DNA from: Plantago elongata
Taxonomy: Eukaryota > Streptophyta > Magnoliopsida > Lamiales > Plantaginaceae
NCBI GenBank assembly: GCA_036897095.1
Contig: JAYMSP010002845.1
Coordinates: 1-22,236 of the forward strand
Direction of reading: 5' to 3'
Length of the DNA stretch: 22,236 nt
Shown here: piece by piece, positions 8,011 through 17,744 of the stretch
Position numbering within the stretch: position 1 is the stretch's first letter
Layout of the letters: each line of letters starts with the position of its first letter
Translations under genes and position numbers: made by a program
The notes under the pieces: model-generated
The model's database searches: none
The model's input: the letters and a program-made list of their open reading frames with translations, nothing else
Told to the model about the DNA's origin: nothing

Positions 8011-8514
8011 ATGTCGAAATCATCAGCCATGTTTCCATTCCTGCTCATGATCCTTGTCCTTGCAGCAGAACGTGTCTCTGCTGCAGGATACTCCCATTTT
8101 GATACTGGAGTGGAAAACATAAGGCTGGCAGCAGAAGATTCAATCTCCATGAGCATCCGAGAAGTTCACGAAACTGAACAGTTTGTTCAGTTCATGCGCA
8201 ACCTCAGGGCTGTCAGATTCACCAAACAAGCGGTTCATCTTGAGCCTTGTGTTAACAACCTGATTCAAGACCTGAACAGAATGAAATCAACTCTACAAAT
8301 ATTGACAGATCCAAAGCCTGTGGACATAAGGTCGAACACCGCGTCCCTTGAGGAAACAATGACCCGTATCGTTCAGCTGGGGCAGAGGTGTAGCCACTCG
8401 TTGAAGAATGTGGACATGGTTGTGCCTTCCATGCTCATTAGAAAGATTGATGATCTTTCCATGGTCATTTATGATTTTGTTTATCATAGTTCGACGATGG
8501 ATCCAATGGCTTGA
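8011..8514 (+). CDS. Small secreted protein, paralog 2, unknown family
   Basis: This intronless gene encodes 167 residues. Residues 1-24 are a signal peptide (hydrophobic core FPFLLMILVLAA, cleavage after VSA). The mature protein carries DSISMSIREVHETEQFV (residues about 45-61), then a basic 12-residue segment missing from paralog 1 (within FMRNLRAVRFTKQAV), then EPC, MKSTL, MTRIVQ, GQRCSHS, KNVDM and VPSML, all shared with paralog 1. Two cysteines occupy the same positions as in paralog 1. The C-terminus is shorter (YHSSTMDPMA). The gene lies about 4.7 kb downstream of paralog 1 in the same orientation, so a tandem duplication is the likely origin. It converges with the minus-strand gene ending at 8892. 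Both copies keep an open frame, signal peptide and cysteines, which suggests both are or recently were under selection. The function is not known. Confidence 0.87.
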   Translation: MSKSSAMFPFLLMILVLAAERVSAAGYSHFDTGVENIRLAAEDSISMSIREVHETEQFVQFMRNLRAVRFTKQAVHLEPCVNNLIQDLNRMKSTLQILTDPKPVDIRSNTASLEETMTRIVQLGQRCSHSLKNVDMVVPSMLIRKIDDLSMVIYDFVYHSSTMDPMA

Positions 8515-8557
8515 AAAAGATAGTGATGTTTACGTGCTAGATCAACGGTCAAATTGA

Positions 8558-8595
8558 AATAAATTATGTTGCCTACTGTGCAAAAATGGAATAAA
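8558..8595 (+). terminator. Two AATAAA poly(A) signals, paralog 2
   Basis: AATAAA occurs at 8558-8563 and again at 8590-8595, 44 and 76 bases after the stop codon of paralog 2. They are in the right place to direct 3' end formation of this transcript. Confidence 0.55.
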
Positions 8596-8891
8596 ATAGG
8601 ATGTATGGAGTAAGTTTTACAAGCAAATTCCGCAAATTTTGTTCAGATGAATGCAGAAGTAGAACTTATCAATATTTTTCATTCAATAAGAACCGTTGAG
8701 ATCAGAGGAATCAAATAATTTCCTCGTCATCTGATACATTATTCGATTGCACGTTTGTTACACGTTCTCAATCGTCTTATTTGCATGGGTAACGAAGATT
8801 AAAGAGAAACTAAAAACAAGATCGCTGTATAAAAATCAGGTAAAGGTCAAAGATTGATTACTGAGTGAAAAAAATCATTAACCAATCTTTC

Positions 8892-10594
8892 TCAGGCTAA
8901 CCAGTCCCCATCCATGCCATCAATTTCTTCAATCTCCATCCTGTAAATTATAGCAAATAGTCAGTTTTTGCAACAAATGTGAATCTGGAAAATGAATGAT
9001 ACTCGAACTACTGGCATCTAAAATTGTACACAATTTCAACACGCATATGCAACACTATTTGACATAAACAGCTTGAAATGTAGAATTGAACAACAGTCAT
9101 AATAATACTCTTAATAAATCAGCCTATTTCAAGACCTCGATCAGGGAATTCAGTGAACGCATTAATCCAGTTGTAATCCTGTCAGAACTAGTCCAAAGAA
9201 AACGCAGCTATAAAAAACAATATAAACCCAAGATATACGCAGTTCCATATTTCCATCCAATAAACAGGAATATACATGCATATTTGTAAGAACAAGCCTA
9301 CCAGAAAATTCATTAATAAGTCCCAATGAGTGAAAGAACAGAAAGAACATGGCTCGTATTAAATGACAAACATAAAAACATATTTCACAGCAAAGGAACG
9401 GCTTATATGTAGTGGCTCTAACAGCAATAATTATCAAAGTTAATTAATCAAACATAATCCTTACCATGGCAAAGAAGGATCTTGCAAATAATTATCAGAG
9501 CAATGATCATCCAACATGCTTTCATTTGGACTAAGCCAGGCTGGAAACTCCACCACCTCATCAAACGGAGAGTTCACATAATCAACAGCCTTCTCATCCT
9601 CTTGCCCAATTTCCATCGCTTTCAGGTACTTGAACCAGCAAGCTGATGACATCAAGTTCATGGTGTCATCCCACTCCACCTGGTGCTGCTCACCAATCGA
9701 CCTTATCTCAGCTAACTCCTTATCATCCATTGCGTGATGCAAGCCTAGATCTTCCAACTCCACCGCCGACGTAGGCCCCATCATGGGCAGAATTTCATCC
9801 CCACCTGCTGATAGAGCAGAGGGGGAAGTGTTTGAAAATGAGGGTGAGTAAATTGATGACGACTTTGTGGTGTACTGAAAATCAGAGGTGCTAAAACCAA
9901 AATCTTCAAGATTGAGGTTAAGGCCTAGTGTTTGGTTTGGGAGTGGGAAATTGAGACTTTCTTGGTAAAATTGAGGTGGAGGTGGCGGTGGAGCAATTGA
10001 AGAAACAGGCCAAGAATATGGAGAACAAAAGCCTGGTGAGTAAGAGAAATTATCTAAACTATTGGTACAAAAGTTGGGATTGGAAGAGGAAGAATTTGAA
10101 GCATAAATTCTTGAATTTCGCCTGGATTTCTGTTCTAGAGGAGGAATTTGATGGGATGAGGACGACTCTAACGTCTGAATTTCGTAACCTGGTTCAATGT
10201 GCTGCTGCTGCTGCTGCTGCTTTTCACTGGCTTGTTTCATAGAAGCTCTATGAAACTTAAGAGCAGTGACAATTTCTCGACGAGCTTCGGCCATGTTTAG
10301 CAGCCGTTCCTGGTAAGGCCTGCTGGTGTGAAGCCTTCTCCTGACCTGCTTCTTGTGAGGCTGAGGAGGCTGGGATTTTCCTTGCCTGTTTTGATCAGGA
10401 AACCCATCACTGGAAATCCCTTCTCCCTCTGGACTTCCATGCTCACTAGAAGTTGAAGAATCTTTGGATCTTGATGAGGTTAACTGTTTGACAAGGCTAC
10501 GGATATAGGCACCAGATAAATGGGGTTCATCTAGTTTCTCAACTTCAAGTCCATTGCCATTCCTGGACTTTGATGAAGATGACTTTCCTCTCAT
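8892..10594 (-). CDS. Two-exon plant protein, Ser/Pro/Gln-rich, unknown function
   Basis: The proposed coding sequence joins 10594-9465 and 8940-8892 for 392 residues. Exon 1 ends in CCATG before a GTAAGG donor. The TAA within that donor is why exon 1 alone seems to stop after LPW. The intron (9464-8941, 524 bases) ends in AATTTACAG. Exon 2 restores the frame and encodes MEIEEIDGMDGDWLA then TGA, continuing the acidic C-terminus. The start at 10594 (MRGKSSSSKS) is preferred over an in-frame ATG at 10729 because the 45 residues between look like untranslated leader. Features in order: PHLSGAYIRSLVKQL (about 26-40), a basic region with RRRLHTSRPYQERLLN and a helix of AEARREIVTALKFHRAS (about 110-140), a Gln run, Ser/Asn/Pro-rich linkers with APPPPPP, then DKELAEIRS, a Trp-containing SACWFKYLKAMEI and acidic ends. 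It is likely nuclear. Similar plant proteins are often auto-labelled hydroxyproline-rich glycoprotein, but no signal peptide is present. Confidence 0.82.
8941..9464 (-). other. Intron of the 392-residue gene
   Basis: The intron has a GTAAGG donor (9464-9459) and an ACAG acceptor (8942-8941), is AT-rich throughout, and interrupts a Trp codon after its second base. Open frames inside it on either strand (for example 9086-9289 plus and 9162-9437 minus) show no recognisable protein. Confidence 0.8.
10199..10221 (-). repeat. CAG trinucleotide run encoding polyglutamine
   Basis: Seven CAG/CAA codons in a row lie inside exon 1 of the minus-strand gene and encode a short glutamine tract. The plus strand reads as GCT repeats giving an alanine run in a shadow frame. 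The tract is likely length-variable between accessions. Confidence 0.85.
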
Positions 10595-10780
10595 TTTTAG
10601 GTATATTTGATTGTTATAGTTGTATTTTACAGTGATGCAGATGATGATGGTTATAGAGTTGGAAAGGGAAAAGGATTGGGGTTTACAAAAGCATTTCTTT
10701 TTCTTCACTTTCTGGGGACCAAAGTACACTAGTATGCAGAGGGTACAGGTCCAAAGAGGAGGGTGATGTATAAATAGTTG
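10595..10780 (-). promoter_or_regulatory. Leader and core promoter of the 392-residue gene
   Basis: The leader is pyrimidine- and A-rich, with CCTTTTCCCTTTCC on the minus strand. TATTTATA at 10769-10776 (minus) could be a weak TATA element, placing transcription start near 10740. The same site read on the plus strand is a perfect TATAAATAG, so the orientation is ambiguous. Confidence 0.4.
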
Positions 10781-10799
10781 GTGACATGCTCTAGGGCCT

Positions 10800-13155
10800 T
10801 TTGGAATTTTCCCTGTTTTGGCAAATTACTGAGGATTTTTCATTTTTCTTTCTATGGCAAGAAAGGTATTGAATGAGCCGTTAGAAGAGTTTTTTCTTCA
10901 CACTTCTCATTTAGTCCACTTGCTCTAACGTCCATTCTTATCATCTTAATTCAACTCTTGTTACAGCTTTTATGTCACCCCAGATACACTTCTTTCTTTG
11001 ATTCTTACCTTAACAGATTCTACTGTAAAAGTCTACGATATTGTGAAGTAGAGGTTCAAATTATCGAATTCAAATTAATTCATCCAGGCTAAGTAGTTCT
11101 GTCTCCTAATTCTACTGAGGTCATACAATACGCAAAAGTTTCCAAGACATAATGTACATTTCAATAAACTAACTCTATTTTTAAGGTTTAGCCATAGTTA
11201 ATTGGTATCAATCAACAAAATAAGAAAACACAGAAAAAATATTATAAAGAAAAAGGCGGGTAGATCTTACTTAGGAACACAATCTTCAGAAAAAATGTGA
11301 TAAATGAATGATGACTGATGTTTTGGAATTTTATCATAATCAATTCTCCAACTAAAAGTGAACAAGCACACAGGAAGATGACACATATCCTTCTTGCATT
11401 ATGAATTGTAAATTTCAGCCATAATCCAAAGCCAGTTAGCTTGCCATACTTGGCATTCATGCAGAACCATGAGGAATACAACAAAAACTAAACTATATGT
11501 ATATTCTTATTACAACTAATCAGATTCACTGGAAGATAGGAAACTTTCTAAGATCTTCCTCTTATAATCAAAAGATCAATATACTGTTCCAAACTTTGTC
11601 TACAATTTCACTTGAGAAAAATATACGTGTACCAACTTACTTTTCTTCAATAATTGCTCATATGCTTTGGAACCAAAATTAAGCTTAACAAAACCTACTT
11701 TTCTTCCTACTGAATCTTTCTTTAAAAATTACTATTTCCATTTGGAAACAAACTAATCTACAAATATGACAATTCAAATCACTGGTATGCAATTGCCATA
11801 GAAATTGAATTCTTCCTTATCCCCAAAGCTTACATGATCAAAACAAACCGCTTCAGGCTCACTCGGCCAACCACCAAAATTTAATCTGTAAGCACTAACT
11901 ATACACACGTGTCACTTACATCATGACATACCCTAGTTGATGTCTAAAGAGCATCCTCATTACCAGCCATGAACCACAATTTGTTCGAGTTTTCCTTCAA
12001 TCTTGAACTAGCTTTTGTAAGCAATGACCATGAAAGATTGGTTCACAGATTGGATATGACAATTCAGGAAGTTTCTCAGCAGTTTGCACGCACGCAATCC
12101 ATTCATTAATTTGCATGTAGATAAAACTTCTCTAGATGGATTACCTTTAGCAATTTCTTTTTTATTTTATTTTATTTTCATGTTAAGGGGAGAGGAGGCC
12201 AGACCTCACTTACCCCTTCTTTCAACCAACAATTCTATTTTGGTTAGTTGTTGAACTTGAGTCCAGGTCCAAAAACTCTCTTACAAAGGGCACCCCAAAT
12301 TTTACTTGTTGAAAAGATCCTTTCAATATGTTCTTTCAATTGAGCAATGCGCACTCCCTAAATTTTTATTATACTTTCTCCTCCGTAACTTCATTTTAAC
12401 TCAAAGATGTCACAAAAGTTAACTATAATGAACCTAAGCAATCAATAGCTCCTTCAAGAAATATAGCCCATGCCTGTTATCTTAGTTTCTAAGACAAAAT
12501 GTACAATTACTTGATATACAGAAAATTTTCTATAATCTTAATTCTAGTTGTGCCCCCTTATCACACTCTTCTCAACTAGCTCATAAAAGGTAAAATCTCA
12601 GAGGATTTTGTTCAGATTTGCAGATGAGAGACTTAATTCAGCTATGGATTCTAATAAACAAGTTACCAGACCATCTAGCTCTGCCGAGAAACATTTTGAA
12701 GTTCAAATGGTAACTCTTAGCCTCTTACCTTTGGTTCTGCCACAGAATGACAGAACCCACCGTCTTAATTAGTAACTGAGGATCTCACCTAGAGTAGTCA
12801 ACATAATCAGGACTGTGTGATCATTAAAACTGCATTCATGACTATGATAATCTGAAGTGATCATTACAATATGATGAGCTATTTCACTGAAACTAAGACC
12901 TTTCAGGAACCATCACTTAGGTAAATCTAGACCTCAAATTTCCAAGGATGTTTACTCCATATTGAACGGTTAGTTTTACTGCCAACACATTCAGGCATAC
13001 CAAGTTTTGCTCAGGATGAAGTTAATTCAATTGTAGCATGTCACAGGCAGTGGGGCCAAGATATGGAAACATCAGTAGAACGGGAGCAGAAACTGACAGG
13101 AGAATTTCAATTACTGTTACAACCTCCTCTAATATAAAAATCCAACGATATCATA
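10800..13155. other. Long intergenic spacer, no gene recognised
   Basis: I looked on both strands and found only short frames (the longest is about 80 codons at 11242-11484 minus) without motifs, splice-consistent exons or RNA gene signatures. The base composition is uniformly AT-rich with a T-rich run near 12155-12180. It may contain distal regulatory DNA for the minus-strand gene. Confidence 0.5.
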
Positions 13156-13157
13156 TA

Positions 13158-13372
13158 CTCCCTCTGTCCCAAAACAGTTGCCATATTTCGGCTACGAATT
13201 AAAATATTAAACTGTAATGGTAAATGTTTAACGAAATTTTACTTCCTAAATTTTCATTATGTAATTCAATTGAACAATTTATCATTACCGTTTAAGATGA
13301 ATCTCATTGTCAAAATTGAAGCTGGTTGACCTGATAAATCAAAATGGGACAACTATTTTGGAACGGCAATAG
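13158..13372. mobile_element. Stowaway-type MITE, diverged right end
   Basis: The left end is CTCCCTCTGTCCCAAAACAG preceded by TA. The right end, reverse-complemented, is CTATTGCCGTTCCAAAATAG followed by TA. The terminal inverted repeats align over about 28 bases with several changes, including the loss of the GGGAG end. The size of 215 bases and the TA target site fit Stowaway (Tc1/mariner-derived) MITEs. The non-coding interior is AT-rich. Confidence 0.8.
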
Positions 13373-13374
13373 TA

Positions 13375-14085
13375 TGCATATTTGCATATAGTACAATATA
13401 AATCATATATCATATTTGATTCTCCAACATTCAATATTTTCATTTTTAATTTGATCAACATGCCCAGTTGATGAAACAAAGAACTTGGACCTTGCATAAA
13501 GTCATAAAAGCCACAGCCTGAAGAGGACAGAAATGCTCCATACCTTCGTTCATTGTCTTGATTTTCCTTTCATTTCATGCTCCTTGTGGCCAAACAGCTA
13601 TTTGCATTACTGGGTCCTGGGTGTTTTACATTGCTTCTGTTTCAACACTGCAGAAAAATCAACGGGTAACTTCTTCAGTGAATTAGAAATTCCCATCTAC
13701 TCAACAAGTAGAGTTTGTTAACGAGTTCCATGTTGCAGGGGAATTTTAGACATTTACGGAGCCAGGTGCCCAGATCCAGAATTGCGAACATGTTGTCAAA
13801 TGTAGATATGAAATTTAAAAAACAAACTTTTTCACAAACACATAACAAAATCACACGTACAACTTCAAATGAAATTCATAATTTTAACATCCTCATTTTT
13901 TATCACATGAACTTCTAATTCTAAGGCTACCTCACCGTAACAATAAAATAAAATAAAATAAAAATTTTGGGCCCCAAAAAATTGAGGTCCCTGTTCTAGT
14001 CTGCTCTCGAACAGGCCATTATCACACCATGCTTGGATAAATTTCTGCTGTTTACTCAAACTCTAGACTAATATATGGCATTATA
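13375..14085. other. Spacer with a decayed repeat segment
   Basis: No gene is recognised. A pentanucleotide ATAAA run lies at 13945-13962, followed by TTTTGGGCCCCAAAAAATTGAGG, a palindrome-centred phrase that I associate with common plant transposon debris but cannot assign. Open frames at 13533-13918 lack any protein-like signature. Confidence 0.4.
14077..14085 (+). repeat. Target-site duplication, left copy
   Basis: GGCATTATA directly precedes the SINE-like insertion and recurs at 14178-14186 directly after its A-tail. Confidence 0.75.
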
Positions 14086-14177
14086 GACAACGAAGCGCAA
14101 CTCACTTGGTAAGACGCTTCACCTCCAACCAATAAGTCGGGGTTCGAGTCACCCTTTAGCCTTTTCAAAAAAAAAAA
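14086..14177 (+). mobile_element. Very short tRNA-derived SINE
   Basis: The insert is 92 bases. It contains a box A-like GCGCAACTCACTTGG, a middle resembling a tRNA anticodon arm (GACGCTTCACCTCCAACC), a box B-like GGGGTTCGAGTC, a brief CACCCTTTAGCC tail and an A run of 11. It is flanked by 9-base direct repeats GGCATTATA. The architecture (RNA polymerase III promoter head, A tail, target-site duplication) is that of a SINE mobilised by LINE machinery. It is unusually short, little more than the tRNA-related head plus A tail. It is not a functional tRNA gene, because the acceptor stem ends do not pair. Confidence 0.75.
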
Positions 14178-14186
14178 GGCATTATA
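14178..14186 (+). repeat. Target-site duplication, right copy
   Basis: GGCATTATA follows the A-tail of the SINE-like insertion, matching 14077-14085 exactly. Confidence 0.75.
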
Positions 14187-14189
14187 TAG

Positions 14190-16215
14190 GATCGATCAGA
14201 ATTTCAATGGGCTTCTTTGTTGTATTAGTGTATACGGTAACCTCTGCAGTCTTCAGATGGGGCTGAAAACCTCTATGTTATGGTAAAACAAAGGCGTGAG
14301 TGGTCAATTGTCATTATTTATTACTACTGCAAACATCAATCTTATCTGATTCAACCGATTAAATTCAAATGATGCTCTACTCGACAATTGATTTAAATTT
14401 TTGAAGACCCTCCTGGCTTACTGATCTAGTGGACAAATGAATGCAAAGCTCAGAAGCAGCAAATGAGTTCTCAGCTAACCAGATAAAACCACCATGTCAT
14501 TTACTCAGTTTCAAATTTGAGTTATATCTTATCACTAAACTAGTTTTAATTGCATATGTTAATATACAACTGCCACTTCTGCACAAGGAGATGAACTGAT
14601 GCAAAAATGCACCTTCGTAAGTCTATTGCTTTATGAAATAATGCCCAAGATGAGCTTTAAAAATAAAATGGATGGAATAACTTTGGTTTAGCAATAGAAA
14701 CGTGAGTGTCAACAAGCTCATGAGTCATGACAGACTATCCACAAGAAGACCTGAAAACAAGATTCCGAAAAGAAAACATGTATTGACATGATGAAGTCTA
14801 TGTATTTCAAATGTCGGGTTCACAAGCTTAAATCACAGATATTCCAATTTAGTTTTCGTGTGATTTAACTTGTTATAATGTATATTAGGTTACTTGAAAA
14901 GAAGTAGAAATAGCTAGCTCGATCCGTCACAGAATCCTCTGTTTTCCCATGTCAAAAGTTGACAACAGAGCTGTTGAAGACACTATCTCACCATTCATAA
15001 AATATAAACACTTAATTCTTCTAGTACACAAGAATAAAATAGAAACTAGCTGCATGCTCATTTTGGTTTTTACAAACCAAAATTGTTCAGCTGTTTCCAG
15101 TCTCTACTGAGTACCAAGTACATATATATATATCTAAGAATTAAGTATCTCCAAAAGTATTTCATTATCAAATATCACTCTGCTGCCAACCCTGACATCC
15201 CAACTCCATTTCACCTAGTAACCAACTTTAACTTTAACAGGGAAGTCCACAAGGTCTTCCATTTTGTGTGAAATGCTCTCTGATGCATGAGGTTTCATGT
15301 TGGTAACCCGTTCACGTCTGTGTGATGTATCTCTTTTCATCTAGACTAAGATATGTGTGTGTTTCAATTCATGACAAAGTGCGGATCCAGAACAATGTTT
15401 AGTGAAGGAAGCATGGTACAAGTTAATACCCTCACTTAAATCCGTGAATCACACTAATTGAGCAGAATGTGGACAGGGTACTCAAAGGCGAAAATCATAT
15501 AGATAGTCTGAGATACAAGTTTAGGTCGCCAAACTCCAGTTGCTGAAGGGCATGGGTGTGAACAAAGAATCTGGTACCATGAACTTTTTTCTTCTCATTT
15601 AAAAGCTTAAATTTATGGAGGGGTCATAAAACGAGTCACTTGTATGTATTTTCCAGTAAGGATATCAAATATATCATTGTACTGTGAAAGAATAGAATGT
15701 CAAATGAGTTCATACAAGCATTATAAAACTGTTAGGGTGTACATGTGGATTAGTCTATTTAAAAACTATATTTAAGTAGTTCATAGAACTTATTCATGCA
15801 AGTTCGTTTATGTTTTAAAGTTTTAGACTTTTAGTAGTCGGCCCTCTAGTAGCCACTTGTTATCATCCTCTGCAACTTGGTGAAACAATGAATCTTTTAG
15901 GAATTGCAACACCATAAGAGACAGCGAATATACTGAATTGCATTCAAAGAGAATGACGAAAAGTGCTCAAGCTCAACCTAGATCACTTGGAGCGAGAGTG
16001 GGGAATAAGCGTGAGTGCAAAACTGTCAAAATTTGAAAAAATATGAGTGCAAGTGCCTTAAAGTGCACATTATTAAATCACAAAGTCTCTAAAGAGATGG
16101 CCTTTAGATAATTTCTCTAGAGAGACGGAACTATATTGTCATGAAAATCATCCATGTTACTAATAAAACGTCTACGTCGTTAACAAAATTTATCTTCTGT
16201 ATATATGATAAACAA
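14190..16215. other. Intergenic spacer, no gene recognised
   Basis: Only short unremarkable frames are present. A TA run lies at 15122-15132. A phrase GTGCGGATCCAGAACA near 15379 resembles transposon debris, as does CCCAGATCCAGAATTG near 13768. No splice-joined coding region or RNA gene was found on either strand. Confidence 0.45.
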
Positions 16216-16220
16216 CAATG

Positions 16221-16316
16221 TTGACAACATAGATGTTTTGGTTTATAACATTGATAATATTATTGACAACATAGATGTTTTGGTTTATAACATTGACAAT
16301 ATTATTGACAACATAG
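16221..16316. repeat. 42-bp tandem repeat, 2.3 copies
   Basis: The unit TTGACAACATAGATGTTTTG and its remainder repeat with an exact 42-base period at 16221, 16263 and 16305, with one or two differences. Because 42 is a multiple of three, the minus strand stays open and reads a 14-residue Asn/Val/Ile-rich repeat. I regard that frame (16190-16384) as a by-product. Confidence 0.9.
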
Positions 16317-16399
16317 CCGTCTATAGATAAAGATACATGTATTATATACATAAATTTTCTTAACCATAACTTCTGAAATATCATACTCGGTTAAAAATA

Positions 16400-16630
16400 T
16401 TCCTTCCGTTCCAAACTCAACTTCTCATTTCTGATTTGAAAAGTTTATACCCCACTATCATTATAATAATAGTATCTCTCATACTTTAGTCACCATCTTT
16501 CATACTCTATTCACACTATCATACTTTATTCACTCTCTTTTCTACTTTATTCTCATCTCTCCTACTTTATCTATTCTTTTCTTAAAACTTGTGCCCGGAC
16601 CAACCGAAGTTGAGTTCGAGACGGAGGGAG
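16400..16630. mobile_element. Stowaway-type MITE, first of an adjacent pair
   Basis: The left end TTCCTTCCGTTCC is preceded by TA (16398-16399). The right end GACGGAGGGAG is followed by TA (16631-16632). The interior carries repeated CTTTATTCAC(T/A)CT-like words and TTCTTAAAACTTGTGCCCGG, which the next element also has. It is 231 bases long with no coding region. Confidence 0.88.
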
Positions 16631-16634
16631 TATA

Positions 16635-16875
16635 CTCCCCTCCATACAGGTTTGAAAGTCCCGCTTTTCATTTTGGGTTGTCCCGGTTTGGAAGTCCCGT
16701 TTACTTAAATAGAAAATCTCTCTCCTACTTTATACATTATCTCTCATACTTTATTCACTATTTCTCCTACTTTATTCAATCACATTGATAATTTATTACC
16801 TTCTTTACTACTTTATCACTTTTTTCTTAAAACTTGTGCCCGGTCCCGTGGGTTTTTCAAACCGGACGGAGGGAG
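16635..16875. mobile_element. Stowaway-type MITE, second of an adjacent pair
   Basis: The left end CTCCCCTCCATACAGG is preceded by TA (16633-16634). The right end ACCGGACGGAGGGAG is followed by TA (16876-16877). It is 241 bases long and has the same orientation and family as the element on its left, sharing TTCTTAAAACTTGTGCCCGG and repeated TACTTTATTCA words. Only TATA separates the two, so one inserted into the TA target site of the other. Confidence 0.88.
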
Positions 16876-17091
16876 TATAATATAGAATTAGTGAAAATAT
16901 AGCATACACAAGTATAACTTTATAGACAAGCACAAATGACACATTTTTGCTAAAATGATTGTAAAATTAATTATGACTTTACAACTAATGAAAAAAGAAA
17001 ATCACCATTACCATGTTATGGAGCTAAATTAACACATAATCCTAACATATATGAAATAAGTTACTCAAAACCAGTTATTGAATATGATATA

Positions 17092-17741
17092 CAGTAAAAT
17101 CTCTATAAATTAATATTATTGGGACCGGAATATTTTATTAATTTAACGAGATATTATTATATCGATAAATTAATAATTTATTAATCTAAAGAGGTTTTAC
17201 GTATGACCTTTAAATTTTCAAGTCCAAAATGAATGTGAATAATTTGTTGGATTATCCTCGTAAAAATAATGAATGTTATGAGGTTCAAAGTATTAAATAA
17301 ATTGTGGCGGACACCATTCAAAATCAGATCGATGACGAAGTTGAGGATGATTCAATAACTTTAGAACCGGTCACTCGAAAAAAAACATTGCAAGTGGCAA
17401 CAACTCTTCACAACTTTTTGTTTCAATATGAGAAGACAACGCTCCAAGCCGTCAACTCTCAAGTGCAATGAGTAGATTCAAAGATGAACTCAACATAGAT
17501 TTGAAGTTCAACAAAACACAAGCTACTATATATTTATTTTTTAATATATATAGATATATATGAAATATTTTAGTAATTATTAATTTATAGTTTCGTTGGG
17601 ACCAATATACATACACTGGAATTTCAAAAAAATTATTATCTTATTATTTTATTGATTGAGGTCCAATTTTGTACTGGTCCAAGACAGGACTGGACAAATT
17701 ATTAATTTTATTGAAATTATTAATTTATAGAGGTGTTACTG
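17092..17741 (+). mobile_element. Pogo/Lemi1-like transposon relic
   Basis: The ends are CAGTAAAATCTCTATAAATT on the left and, reverse-complemented, CAGTAACACCTCTATAAATT on the right. Each is flanked by TA (17090-17091 and 17742-17743), as in pogo-like members of the Tc1/mariner superfamily. The element is 650 bases, far below a full autonomous copy. Inside is a broken piece of the transposase C-terminus on the plus strand. Further copies of the terminal phrase (ATTAATTTATAGTTTCGTTGGGACC, TATTGGGACCGGAATATT) form subterminal repeats. Confidence 0.85.
17310..17545 (+). pseudogene. Transposase C-terminal remnant (pogo/CENP-B-like)
   Basis: One frame reads DEVEDDSITLEPVTRK, then ATTLHNFLFQYEKTT, until a TGA near 17470. 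A second frame then continues with RFKDELNIDLKFNKTQATI. This order (acidic stretch, PVTRKEAL-like, LHNFLLQFEKTTPE-like, then DELNLDLNFNKKQTTIESYF-like end) matches the C-terminus of plant pogo-like transposases as I remember them. A stop and a frameshift inactivate it, and the DDE catalytic core is absent. Confidence 0.75.
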
Positions 17742-17744
17742 TAT

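Noticed and set aside
9976..10242. 88-codon plus-strand frame ending in an alanine run
   Set aside because: It lies wholly antisense to exon 1 of the minus-strand gene, and the alanine run is the complement of the glutamine codons.
14091..14160. Possible tRNA gene
   Set aside because: Box A and box B are present, but the acceptor ends do not pair and an A tail plus target duplication follow, so it is a retroposed SINE-like copy.
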